A DNA stretch of 47,264 nucleotides, from assembly GCF_900640175.1 (NCBI RefSeq), contig NZ_CAAAJC010000023.1:1-47264 (forward strand), written 5' to 3'. Source of the stretch: Legionella sp. W10-070. GTDB lineage: Bacteria; Pseudomonadota; Gammaproteobacteria; Legionellales; Legionellaceae. Positions 7,900 to 16,068 of the stretch are shown here, one piece after another (within the stretch, counting starts at the first letter, position 1; each line of letters starts with the position of its first letter). The notes beneath the pieces were generated by a model, which was given only the letters and a program-made list of their open reading frames with translations, was not told the origin of the DNA and did not search any database. Made by a program: the position numbers and the translations under genes.

Positions 7900-8982
7900 T
7901 TAGAGTACCTTACCCCGCTTGACAAACCTTGGCTTGCCAACCCTGGCAGGCATCAGCTTGCCACGGATGTCAACCAGCACCTGGTCGCCGGTAGCCACGG
8001 GTACGCGCGCTAAGGCGATGGATTGAGCCAGTGTTGGAGAGTAGGTACCACTGGTTATTATGCCTTCTTCACCACCTTCCACGATGACACGCTGGCCAGG
8101 ACGCATAATGCCTTTGCCCTCCAGAGTCAAACCAATCAATTTGCGTTTGGCACCATGTTGTTTTTGTGACAAAAGCGCCCCCATGCCAATAAAATCCCTG
8201 TCTTGCGGTTGCCACTTCACGGTCCATTCCAGTCCGGATTCCAGAGGGGTGGTTGATTCGTCCATGTCCTGACCATATAGAAGCATGCCTGCTTCCAAAC
8301 GTAAAGTATCACGGGCGGCCAGTCCGCAGGGTTTTATCCCTGCTTGCAGCAGGGAAGACCATAGCCTGGTTATTTCTTCACGAGGCAGAATGATCTCCAG
8401 GCCGTCTTCTCCGGTATAACCGGTGCGGGCAAAAAACCAGTGCTCTACATCGACGCATTCAAAAGAAGTCAGGGTTGATACGGCATCAATTTGCGCCGGA
8501 GTGAGGATGCTTGCGGTTCTGTTAATCGCCTCAGGCCCTTGTACTGCAAGCATGGCAAGTTCTGTTCGTTCCTGCAGGCCAACAGAGAATCCTTCACTCC
8601 TGGCGTGAATCCAGGCCAGGTCAGGCGCGCGAGTAGCGGAGTTCAGCACAACCCTGTAATTATCAGAGGCACGCTGATAGACAATCAGATCGTCAATGAT
8701 TCCCCCATGCTCGTTACACATGCAGCTATAGAGGGCGCGGCCGGTGTGTTCGAGCTGATCAACATCATTGGTTAATAATTTGCGTAAAAATTGGCGCCCG
8801 CCAGCTCCCAGGACATCGATAATGGTCATGTGCGAGACATCAAACATGCCGGCCTGCTGACGGACATGATGATGTTCATCAAGTTGCGAGCCATAATGCA
8901 ATGGCATTTCCCAGTCATGAAAATCAACCATTTTTGCGCCCATTGCTACATGGGTAGCATGGAGTGCTGTTTTTGCAATCAT
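7900..8982 (-). CDS. gcvT: Aminomethyltransferase (glycine cleavage T protein)
   Basis: The 360-residue T protein transfers the methylene group from aminomethyl-GcvH to tetrahydrofolate and releases ammonia. Typical segments are MVDFHDWEMPLHYG near residue 18, QAGMFDVSHM near 43, GEDGLEI near 196 and the substrate-pocket segment LAARDTLRLEAGMLLYGQDM. ATG start with AGAGGG six bases upstream. It is the first gene of the operon; a sigma-70 promoter lies at 9018-9045 and the 5' leader is only about 28 nt, so there is no room for a glycine riboswitch. Confidence 0.96.
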   Translation of the reverse strand: MIAKTALHATHVAMGAKMVDFHDWEMPLHYGSQLDEHHHVRQQAGMFDVSHMTIIDVLGAGGRQFLRKLLTNDVDQLEHTGRALYSCMCNEHGGIIDDLIVYQRASDNYRVVLNSATRAPDLAWIHARSEGFSVGLQERTELAMLAVQGPEAINRTASILTPAQIDAVSTLTSFECVDVEHWFFARTGYTGEDGLEIILPREEITRLWSSLLQAGIKPCGLAARDTLRLEAGMLLYGQDMDESTTPLESGLEWTVKWQPQDRDFIGMGALLSQKQHGAKRKLIGLTLEGKGIMRPGQRVIVEGGEEGIITSGTYSPTLAQSIALARVPVATGDQVLVDIRGKLMPARVGKPRFVKRGKVL

Positions 8983-9017
8983 AGTATTCCCTCTTCAATC
9001 GCGCGTTGGTGCAAATG

Positions 9018-9045
9018 ATTATACCGGGATGAGTTGCCACGACAA
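9018..9045 (-). promoter_or_regulatory. Promoter of the gcv operon
   Basis: On the minus strand, -35 TTGTCG (9040-9045) and a perfect -10 TATAAT (9018-9023) are 16 bp apart, 35 nt before the gcvT ATG. The predicted leader is too short for a riboswitch. Confidence 0.6.
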
Positions 9046-9229
9046 GAGCATCGTCATTAATATAATTTTGCCAGTCTATGCAGTTGACTACTGGTTATCC
9101 AGTGGAAAAGCAGCCTGCTATTAAGAGTATAGATAATACTGGACCATCGTATGGATGGTAGTAAAGTGGAAGTACAGGAAAACCTGTTTTTAACATATAA
9201 TTGCTATAAGCTAAATCAGGAGCGCTGGC

Positions 9230-10378
9230 ATGGCGGATAAGATTGAGATTCAATCCTGGGGGAGCCGCATTAAGAATGCTTTGGCCGGTATTCTGGCAGG
9301 GATAGTTGCGATCGTGCTGGCTATCATACTGACTTTCTGGAATGAACGTCATGGGTTGCATACAGCGCTTTCCTTAAGGGAAGCGCAACAGGCTCTGATT
9401 CAGGTGCCAAACTCCCCGGTTAATCCGCAGAACGATCTTCGTGTCGTTTATCTGACTGGTGTGGCGACAACTCAAGATCACCTTGTTGATCAGCTTTTAG
9501 GGCTTTCAGTCAATGCGATTAGTTTAATCAGAAAGGTAGAGATGTATCAATGGAAAGAGGAAGCCAAGAGCCGAACGGAGCCGCAAATGGGGGGCTCGGA
9601 GAAACAGGTTACCAGTTACAGTTATAAAAAAGTCTGGTCGACAACGTTGATTGACAGCAGCAGTTTTAATCAGCCTGCTCATGAAAATCCAGCCGCTATG
9701 CCTGCTCAATCTCGCCAGCAGTATGCGAAAACGGTTACCGTGGGTGATTTTGTATTATCCGATGATTTAATCCGAAAAATCAGCAAAACCTCGCCAATGG
9801 AATTGGGAAAGGTAGATACGGCGGCCTTGGCGGAAAAAATTAATAAGCCTGTTCATCTGGTCGATAATCAGCTCTATGGGGGCGAGGACTATCAGAAACC
9901 GCAAATAGGGGATATTCGCATTGAGGTTATGGCAATCTTTCCTCAAGCAGTCAGCATTATCGCCCAACAGCATGATAATACCTTACAGGGTTATATGGCC
10001 AGGGCAGGCGAAACCATCTTATTGCTGGTTTCCGGCCAACAATCAGCCGATGAGATGATTCAGGCTGCATTGTCGGAAAATCGGGTAACCACCTGGCTGT
10101 TACGGGCTGCTTCATTGTTTATTATGATTATTGGATTTCTGTTGCTGTTAAAGCCGTTGGTTGTCCTGGCGGACGTAATTCCTTTTCTGGGCACAATGGT
10201 TGGTTTCGGTACTGGACTGGTTGCCCTAATTTGTGGTTTTAGTCTCTGGGCAATCGTCACTGCTATCGCCTGGTTTGCCACCAGGCCTTTATGGTCGGCG
10301 GGTTTGATTATTATAAGTTTGGCAATAATTTATCTTTTGTACCGGCATAGAAAGAATAAAGCGACCAACCTGAAATAG
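9230..10378 (+). CDS. TMEM43/LUMA-family membrane protein
   Basis: A 382-residue membrane protein. One membrane helix lies near the N terminus (about 17-36), followed by a large soluble region with the TMEM43-type pattern V-Y-L-T-G-V (about 69-74), Q-W-K-E-E and Y-K-K-x-W, then a C-terminal cluster of about four helices (290-372). This matches the TMEM43 (LUMA) family, known from the eukaryotic inner nuclear membrane and also present in many bacteria, where its role is undefined. The start ATG has AGGAG eight bases upstream, and a TATAAT lies at 9196-9201. It is followed by a DUF3592-like membrane protein on the same strand. Confidence 0.8.
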   Translation: MADKIEIQSWGSRIKNALAGILAGIVAIVLAIILTFWNERHGLHTALSLREAQQALIQVPNSPVNPQNDLRVVYLTGVATTQDHLVDQLLGLSVNAISLIRKVEMYQWKEEAKSRTEPQMGGSEKQVTSYSYKKVWSTTLIDSSSFNQPAHENPAAMPAQSRQQYAKTVTVGDFVLSDDLIRKISKTSPMELGKVDTAALAEKINKPVHLVDNQLYGGEDYQKPQIGDIRIEVMAIFPQAVSIIAQQHDNTLQGYMARAGETILLLVSGQQSADEMIQAALSENRVTTWLLRAASLFIMIIGFLLLLKPLVVLADVIPFLGTMVGFGTGLVALICGFSLWAIVTAIAWFATRPLWSAGLIIISLAIIYLLYRHRKNKATNLK

Positions 10379-10451
10379 CTCCCCGGCTCCAAAGTCTGCG
10401 GAATGCGGGATAATTATAAACTGGTGATGAGCTGGGGCTACTCCAGTCACA

Positions 10452-10466
10452 GTTTTAATCGCCCCC
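10452..10466. repeat. Dispersed 15-bp box (copy 1)
   Basis: The complement, GGGGGCGATTAAAAC, recurs exactly at 26710-26724, in both cases followed some tens of bases later by AGTAGCCCC. A related box forms both arms of the inverted repeat at 11745-11815. Probably remnants of one intergenic repeat family. Confidence 0.45.
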
Positions 10467-10540
10467 GTGAGCAGTTGATATTTTGCTTAAGCAGGCTATT
10501 TGCTCTAGGATAATGCCATTACTGTTAATGGGAAGATGGT

Positions 10541-11008
10541 TTGACTGATTGGATAATGTCCTGGCAATGGTTGCTTGATATAGCCTGGCTTCTATTTCTG
10601 TTGTTATTGCTGCAGCATTTCTGGCGCGAGAGAAGTGCACTTAAGAAAACACAGTCCTGGTACCTGGCCAGCGGGAAGATTACCCGCCTCACATGGACCC
10701 AGGAAGGACATTATCTCTGGCCGAGGCTTGAGTATACTTATCATGCGTTTAACCAGGAATTTTATGGTGAGCAGCTGTTTCTGGAAACTGCCCATCATCA
10801 CCCCGGCAGCAAATATGCTCGCAAGGTTGCTTATCGGGCAGCCATGGCTTACCAGAAAGAGGAAGCGATTGAGGTTTATTACAATCCGCAAAATCCTCAG
10901 GAAGCGGCACTGGATATCAGTATTCCTTCAAGATTGACGTTTATTATCAGATTGCTGCTGATACTTATTGCGTTGCATTTCCTGATTGTAATTTATCGTC
11001 TTTGGTAG
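10541..11008 (+). CDS. DUF3592-like membrane protein
   Basis: A 155-residue protein with one membrane helix at the N terminus (about 8-27, L-rich), a beta-rich middle and a second helix at the C terminus (about 133-152). The middle has W-x-x-A-S-G-K-I, then YTYHAFNQEFYGEQLF, and a V-Y-Y-N-P-Q-N-P-Q-E-A-A-L segment near 110-122; this last element is the hallmark of DUF3592 proteins, whose function is unknown. TTG at 10541 is taken as start because GGAAGA precedes it; an ATG five codons further in (10556) is the alternative. It lies about 160 nt downstream of the TMEM43-like gene. Confidence 0.7.
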   Translation: MTDWIMSWQWLLDIAWLLFLLLLLQHFWRERSALKKTQSWYLASGKITRLTWTQEGHYLWPRLEYTYHAFNQEFYGEQLFLETAHHHPGSKYARKVAYRAAMAYQKEEAIEVYYNPQNPQEAALDISIPSRLTFIIRLLLILIALHFLIVIYRLW

Positions 11009-11507
11009 TCGTTGTATCATTTTCTGGTTGGCACCGGCAAGGCGGCTGACTGACTTTCGCTTGCAGGCTTGCTATCGCCAGCCCCCGCACCCCTTGCCCT
11101 GCAGGGGCCTGAATAAAACGGATAGTGACTAACAAATCCTGCTTTTGCTGATACTGTGGATTTTTATAAACAACAAGCAGGGGCATTGTCGCTTGCCATT
11201 GGGAAGCATCAATCGTTTTAATTTCCGGGGGTAAGGTGGCAACTGCACTGACATAGTAGGAATTCTCTTTGACGACCTGTGGCAGCTTCGATGCATTAAG
11301 TGCAGTACTGTAAGCAGACCAGCCTCCTGCGGTAAAGTATTTGGCAATCTCTTTTTGGCGTGGCAAGAAATTTTTATAATTAAAACTATAAGTGGCGACT
11401 ATCGCTTCATTTGCCCAAACAGCAAGCTGTGTTTCATCTTGTGTTGCAGTCGCTGCGGTTGATAAGGCAAGCAGCGTGCTGATAATAAAGGTTTTGGCTG
11501 GATGCAC
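10965..11507 (-). CDS. Secreted DotI/IcmL-like protein
   Basis: A 180-residue protein with a signal peptide (about 1-21, cleavage near ATA-TQ) and a domain resembling the periplasmic part of DotI/IcmL (TraM-like family). The pattern W-A-N-E-A-I-V-A-T-Y-S-F-N-Y-x-N-F (31-47) then Y-F-T-x-x-G-W (57-63) matches my memory of this family. DotI is an inner-membrane subunit of the Dot/Icm type IVB secretion system; this copy has no membrane anchor beyond the signal peptide and lies away from other dot/icm genes, so it is a paralogue rather than the core subunit. GTG start with CGGAG upstream. Its 3' end overlaps the convergent DUF3592-like gene by 44 bp. A terminated upstream transcript (11557-11656) may control it. 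Confidence 0.75.
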   Translation of the reverse strand: MHPAKTFIISTLLALSTAATATQDETQLAVWANEAIVATYSFNYKNFLPRQKEIAKYFTAGGWSAYSTALNASKLPQVVKENSYYVSAVATLPPEIKTIDASQWQATMPLLVVYKNPQYQQKQDLLVTIRFIQAPAGQGVRGLAIASLQAKVSQPPCRCQPENDTTTTKDDKLQSGNATQ

Positions 11508-11556
11508 TGGCGTAGCTCCGGTTTTTAATTATTCATTGTAAACAAGTTCCAGGGAC

Positions 11557-11656
11557 AAAAAAACCCCGGCACATAACCGGGGAAGTCTATGCCCCCGAGG
11601 GGCAATACCCTGCTAAAAAGAGGGAAAAGCAGAGCAGAGCATTCTTGATAATGCTC
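11557..11656 (-). ncRNA. Candidate structured small RNA or leader attenuator
   Basis: Read on the minus strand, three stems follow each other: GAGCATT/AATGCTC (11637-11656), TGCCCC/GGGGCA (11590-11604) and CCCCGG/CCGGGG (11564-11582). The last is followed by seven T residues (complement of 11557-11563), making an excellent intrinsic terminator. No open reading frame explains it. It ends 50 nt upstream of the IcmL-like gene on the same strand, so it could be a free small RNA or a terminator-controlled leader. No convincing promoter was found upstream, and it does not resemble 6S, 4.5S, tmRNA or RsmY/Z as far as I can tell. Confidence 0.45.
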
Positions 11657-11744
11657 GTTATTTAGACACTGCAGAAACAAAAAAGTTCGCTTCGGCATTA
11701 GGAATTATTTTTCTACTTCAACAGCGGGTATCTTGGGCATATAT

Positions 11745-11815
11745 GGGTGCGATTAAACCTGGCGCTCCATCCGGGCGACAATTTTCAAGGAAAAACCGCA
11801 GGTTTAATCGCACCC
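11745..11815. repeat. Perfect 17-bp inverted repeat
   Basis: GGGTGCGATTAAACCTG (11745-11761) and its exact complement (11799-11815) enclose 37 bp. The arms resemble the box at 10452-10466 and 26710-26724, and the interior GGCGCTCCATCCGGGC resembles GGCGCTCTATCCAGGC at 26768-26783. GGCATATAT occurs directly just outside each arm, suggesting a small inserted element with a duplicated flank. Confidence 0.6.
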
Positions 11816-11961
11816 GGCATATATCGATAAATTGCTATTTATGGTATTTTATGCTCTTTTGAGGGTCTCAATTTACTCAACAGGATGTCTTTTAAATTCA
11901 AGGCATCGTCTTTATGCCTGTTCTGGATAATTTAGCTATTGAAAGCAATAGTACTTAAGGC

Positions 11962-11990
11962 TTGAGCGGATAGATGTGTATCATCACTAT
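11962..11990 (+). promoter_or_regulatory. Possible promoter of the ABC transporter operon
   Basis: -35 TTGAGC (11962-11967), 17 bp, -10 CACTAT (11985-11990). Both boxes are imperfect. It fits a start at the GTG at 12041 better than a TTG at 11999, which would leave almost no leader. Confidence 0.3.
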
Positions 11991-12040
11991 TCAGTTGATT
12001 GGGTGTTTTTAAGCGGTTTGAATTCAGGGGGGGGACTTTT

Positions 12041-13780
12041 GTGCACAATAGCCGTTTTTACTTTGCTAATCGTGAAAATGTCAGCCGTTATATCAATCGC
12101 TGGGACCTGTTGTTGCTCATTCTGATTTTTTCCCTGTTGTTCTTCCTGGGCTGGGCTGGGAAGCAAATGGCTGGCCCTTATCAGCTTGGGGAGCCTTTGC
12201 CCATTTCATTAGACCCGGCCATGCTTCCCTTTTATGCATTGCGCACGGTCTTGCGAATGTTCATTGCATTAACTTTTTCTATTTTGTTCACCTTTATCGT
12301 CGGCGCCATGGCTGCCAAGTACCGGCGGGCGGAACAGATTATCATCCCGGCGATTGATATTTTACAGTCTGTACCGGTTTTAAGTTTTCTCTCGATTACT
12401 GTGACGGGTTTCATTCGCTTGTTCCCAGGCAGTTTGCTTGGTCCCGAATGTGCTTCAATCTTTGCTATTTTTACAGCTCAGGTATGGAACATGACCTTTG
12501 GTTTTTATCAGTCATTAAAGACCTTGCCCCATGATTTAAAAGAGGCAGCTGCCATGTTTCAGCTCTCAGCCTGGCAGCGCTTTTGGAAGGTTGAGGTTCC
12601 TTTTTCAATGTCAAGTCTGTTGTGGAACATGATGATTTCCATGTCCGCCAGTTGGTTTTTTGTGGTGTTGTCAGAGGCCATTGCCGTAGCGCACCAGGAT
12701 ATCCGTTTGCCGGGGGTGGGTTCTTATATTGCTCTGGCAATAGAGCGTCGGGATCTGCATGCAGTGGGGTATGCTATCCTGACTATGGTGATTGTGATTT
12801 TTCTTTATGATCAGATTTTTTTCAGGCCATTGATAGCCTGGTCAGAAAAATTCAAGATGGAGCAATCGCCTGACGAAGAAGAGTACCAGTCCTGGTTAAT
12901 TGACTTAATACGAGGCAGCCGCTTAATGAAGCGATTGGGCCAACGGGCTGGCATTCTGAAGGAACATTTTGTCAATCCCTCCTGGCTTCGCAGGAAAAAA
13001 TTAAAAATTATCAGAGAACCGGATTACCGCCGTCAAAAGCATATTGATTGGGTATGGAATGCTGTTGTGTCGATAGCGATTGTTAGTGGTGGCTGGTTTT
13101 TGTTGAATTTTATCCTTACCCAACTTGCGGTGAGTGAAATCGTTCACGTTTTTTTATTGGGTGCTGCTACTGGTGCGCGGGTGATTATTCTGATTATTGT
13201 AAGCTCCTTGATTTGGATCCCTGTTGGGGTATGGGTTGGATTGAGGCCAAGGCTTGCGCAAAAGATTCAGCCAATTGTCCAGTTTGTTGCCGCAATTCCT
13301 GCAAATTTATTCTATCCTTTATTTGTAATTGTCATTGTCCGGTTTAACTTGAATGTGGAAATCTGGTTAACCCCACTGATGATTCTTGGAACCCAATGGT
13401 ATATTTTATTTAATGTCATTGCTGGTGCAACAAATATCCCCCGTGATCTTTATCTGGCGGCCGATAATTTCGGCGTGAGGGGTTGGCAATGGTGGAAGCG
13501 CCTGGCGCTGCCTGGTATTTTCCCCTTTTATATTACCGGGGCTATTACTGCTGCAGGCGGTGCATGGAACGCAAGTATTGTTGCAGAATCAGTCAGTTGG
13601 GGCAGCACTACTTTAAGGGCTACCGGGTTAGGGGAATATATACAGGCCAGTACCTTCAGCGGCGACTTTCCTAAAATAGCCTTGGGCACTGCAATGATGT
13701 GTGCTTATGTATTGTTATTTAACCACTTGATTTGGCGCCCGCTCTATCGATTGGCAGAAGAGCGCTTCCATTTCAATTGA
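12041..13780 (+). CDS. ABC transporter, fused double permease (NitT/TauT type)
   Basis: A 579-residue inner-membrane protein made of two BPD-type permease domains in tandem, each with about six helices. Each half carries an EAA-type cytoplasmic loop that contacts the ATPase: EAAAMFQLSAWQRFWKVEVP in the first half and LAADNFGVRGWQWWKRLALP in the second. The family is that of nitrate, sulfonate, taurine and related importers. GTG at 12041 is preferred because a purine-rich AGGGGGGGG site precedes it by a few bases; a TTG at 11999 would add 14 residues. The ATPase gene follows after 14 nt. No substrate-binding protein is encoded nearby, so the substrate is unknown. Confidence 0.88.
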   Translation: MHNSRFYFANRENVSRYINRWDLLLLILIFSLLFFLGWAGKQMAGPYQLGEPLPISLDPAMLPFYALRTVLRMFIALTFSILFTFIVGAMAAKYRRAEQIIIPAIDILQSVPVLSFLSITVTGFIRLFPGSLLGPECASIFAIFTAQVWNMTFGFYQSLKTLPHDLKEAAAMFQLSAWQRFWKVEVPFSMSSLLWNMMISMSASWFFVVLSEAIAVAHQDIRLPGVGSYIALAIERRDLHAVGYAILTMVIVIFLYDQIFFRPLIAWSEKFKMEQSPDEEEYQSWLIDLIRGSRLMKRLGQRAGILKEHFVNPSWLRRKKLKIIREPDYRRQKHIDWVWNAVVSIAIVSGGWFLLNFILTQLAVSEIVHVFLLGAATGARVIILIIVSSLIWIPVGVWVGLRPRLAQKIQPIVQFVAAIPANLFYPLFVIVIVRFNLNVEIWLTPLMILGTQWYILFNVIAGATNIPRDLYLAADNFGVRGWQWWKRLALPGIFPFYITGAITAAGGAWNASIVAESVSWGSTTLRATGLGEYIQASTFSGDFPKIALGTAMMCAYVLLFNHLIWRPLYRLAEERFHFN

Positions 13781-13794
13781 GCATTGAGGTTCCT

Positions 13795-15105
13795 ATGTCA
13801 GAAACAATTATTGACATTGAAAATTGCTGTAAATCATTTAAAAAAGCCTCTGATCAGGATGTATTGGTATTAGAAGACGTTAATTTTCAATTAAAAAAAG
13901 GTGAAATTGTTGCCTTATTAGGAAAATCAGGCTCAGGCAAATCGACCTTGTTGCGTATTATTGCAGGACTTGTACGACCTACCTCTGGTAAAGTGACTTA
14001 TCGTAATCAGCCGGTTGCTGGTCCTGTTTCAGGAATCGCCATGGTTTTTCAGTCATTTGCCCTGATGCCCTGGTTGACGGTACTTGAGAATGTGGAGTTA
14101 GGGCTTGAAGCACAGGGCGTTAGCCGGGAAGAGCGGCGGCATCGGGCTATTGAGGCAATAGACACCATTGGTCTTGATGGATTTGAATCCGCTTTCCCTA
14201 AAGAGTTATCCGGTGGGATGCGTCAGCGGGTTGGTTTTGCCCGGGCGCTGGTTATTAGTCCGGATGTATTACTCATGGATGAACCTTTTTCTGCCCTGGA
14301 TGTATTAACCGCCGAGAATTTAAAATCTGATTTGCTGGAGCTATGGAAAGAAAAGAAAACCAATATTAACGCCATATTATTGGTAACCCACAATATTGAG
14401 GAAGCAGTGATGCTTGCCGATAGGATCGTGATTTTTGGCAGTGATCCTGGCTATATTCGTGCTGAATTACAAGTCAACATGCCGCAACCTCGTAACCCTG
14501 AAATCCCGCAGTTTCGCCATTTGGTCGATCAGGTTTATAAGTTAATGACGACCGGTCCCAAAGAAAAGGCTAAACGTGCGCAACGTGAACGTCAAATCAG
14601 TCTGGGTTATCGTTTGCCTGATGTAGAGCCTTCTGAATTATCGGGTCTGATTGAAACGATGAAATCATTTGAGGAACGGATTGATTTGCCTGAGCTTGCT
14701 GATGAATTGATGATGAATATCGATGATTTATTCCCTATACTTGAAACGTTGGAAATCCTCGGTTTTGCCAAGGTATCAGACGGTGATATCCAACTCAGTG
14801 AACTAGGCAAGCAATTTTCGGAAGCGGATTTGCAAGCCCGCAAGCAATTATTTGCCCGGCGTTTATTGGAAAAGGTTCCTTTGGCCCGCTATATACGTCG
14901 TGTCCTTGATGAAAAAATTGGTCATCGGGTCTCAGAAGAGCGATTTTTGAGTAAACTTGAAGATTACCTTAGTGAAAAAGAAGCCGATCGGGTGTTACGA
15001 ACCATGATCGATTGGGGCCGTTATGCAGAAATTTTTGCTTATGATTTTAATACCGGCATTTTAAGCCTGGAAAACCCGGGCATTTCTGATTCCATCCAGG
15101 ACTAG
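13795..15105 (+). CDS. ABC transporter ATPase with C-terminal AAA-associated domain
   Basis: A 436-residue ATPase partner of the preceding permease. Walker A GKSGSGKST (about 44-52), Q-loop VFQSFALMPW, signature LSGGMRQRV, Walker B VLLMDEPFSALD and switch VTHNIEEA are intact. Residues from about 285 form an extra helical domain of the AAA-associated type found on some nitrate/sulfonate/bicarbonate ATPases. The start is the ATG at 13795, with GAGG upstream. Its TAG stop (15103-15105) lies within the CTAG that flanks the MITE, an unusual situation discussed in the findings. Confidence 0.9.
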   Translation: MSETIIDIENCCKSFKKASDQDVLVLEDVNFQLKKGEIVALLGKSGSGKSTLLRIIAGLVRPTSGKVTYRNQPVAGPVSGIAMVFQSFALMPWLTVLENVELGLEAQGVSREERRHRAIEAIDTIGLDGFESAFPKELSGGMRQRVGFARALVISPDVLLMDEPFSALDVLTAENLKSDLLELWKEKKTNINAILLVTHNIEEAVMLADRIVIFGSDPGYIRAELQVNMPQPRNPEIPQFRHLVDQVYKLMTTGPKEKAKRAQRERQISLGYRLPDVEPSELSGLIETMKSFEERIDLPELADELMMNIDDLFPILETLEILGFAKVSDGDIQLSELGKQFSEADLQARKQLFARRLLEKVPLARYIRRVLDEKIGHRVSEERFLSKLEDYLSEKEADRVLRTMIDWGRYAEIFAYDFNTGILSLENPGISDSIQD

Positions 15106-15277
15106 TACCGTTTCTATTTAGTTTTGACAGGTTGTTTGTCATTCCCGCAAAGGCGAGAATCCATTTTTAAGGCGCTCCGTGCTATATCCTGCATGGATCC
15201 CCGCCTTCGCGGGGATGACAAGAAACAGAACAATTTGCACAAGACAACCTGTCGAAACTAAATAGAAACGGTACTAG
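15102..15277 (+). mobile_element. MITE copy 1 (172 bp plus flanking CTAG on each side)
   Basis: The element runs from 15106 to 15273 plus end bases and is bounded by CTAG at 15102-15105 and 15274-15277. Its ends are inverted repeats of about 30 bp with one mismatch, beginning TACCGTTTCTATTTAG. The interior holds two smaller palindromes of the ATTCCCGC...GCGGGAAT kind. A second copy of identical length lies inverted at 42124-42299, about 90-95% identical by eye. No coding capacity, so it must be mobilised by a transposase elsewhere; a 4-bp CTAG duplication would suit an IS5-group enzyme (YTAR targets). It separates two convergent genes and may fold into a bidirectional terminator. Confidence 0.85.
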
Positions 15278-16068
15278 ACTGCAATAGGCGCTTTAATTGC
15301 TGGATGTGCCTGGTAATGGAGAAGCTCGAAATCCTCAAATTGATACTCAAAAAGCGAGGACGGTTTTCGTTTGATATGGAGTTCTGCCAAGGGTAAAGGC
15401 GTTCGCTGCAATTGGGTACGGGCTTGCTCCAGGTGGTTTAAATATAGGTGGCAGTCGCCGCCAGTCCAAATAAACTCACCAACATCAAGGCCGCATTGTT
15501 GGGCTATCATATGAGTCAGCAGGGCATAAGAGGCGATATTAAACGGTACGCCAAGGAAAACATCCGCAGAGCGCTGGTATAATTGGCAGGAAAGACGGTG
15601 GTCAGCGACATAAAATTGGAAGAGCGCATGACAGGGCATCAGTGCCATTTTGTTTAATTCACCCACGTTCCAGGCGCTTACCAGCAAGCGTCTGGAATCT
15701 GGATTGGTTTTAATTTGTTGCAAGACTTCGGCAAGCTGATCAATCGTGCCACCGTCAGCGGTTGGCCAGGAGCGCCATTGGCGGCCATAAACAGGCCCAA
15801 GATCGCCATTGCTGTCCGCCCATTCGTCCCAGATGGATACCTTGTTTTCATTGAGATAGGCAATATTGGTATCTCCGCGCAAAAACCAGAGAAGTTCATG
15901 AATAATGCTGCGTGTATGGAGTTTTTTGGTGGTTAATAAAGGAAAGCCTTCATCCAGCTTAAAACGCATTTGGTAACCAAAAACCGAGAGGGTGCCTGTG
16001 CCTGTTCTGTCTGTCTTTTCAACCCCATGCTCAAGGATATGTTGTAAAAGTTGTAAATAGGTTTTCAT
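15274..16068 (-). CDS. thyA: Thymidylate synthase
   Basis: A 264-residue enzyme converting dUMP to dTMP with methylene-tetrahydrofolate. The length and numbering match Escherichia coli ThyA, including the nucleophile Cys146 in [26 protein letters not shown] near residue 20 and RRLLVSAWN near 126. Its start overlaps the lgt stop by 4 bp, indicating coupled translation. Its own TAG stop is supplied by the CTAG at the edge of the MITE. It is the last gene of the rppH-ptsP-TSUP-lgt-thyA group. Confidence 0.97.
   Translation of the reverse strand: MKTYLQLLQHILEHGVEKTDRTGTGTLSVFGYQMRFKLDEGFPLLTTKKLHTRSIIHELLWFLRGDTNIAYLNENKVSIWDEWADSNGDLGPVYGRQWRSWPTADGGTIDQLAEVLQQIKTNPDSRRLLVSAWNVGELNKMALMPCHALFQFYVADHRLSCQLYQRSADVFLGVPFNIASYALLTHMIAQQCGLDVGEFIWTGGDCHLYLNHLEQARTQLQRTPLPLAELHIKRKPSSLFEYQFEDFELLHYQAHPAIKAPIAV

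Noticed and set aside
8983-9060. Glycine riboswitch upstream of gcvT
   Set aside because: The promoter leaves a leader of about 28 nt, and no tandem aptamer-like sequence is present.
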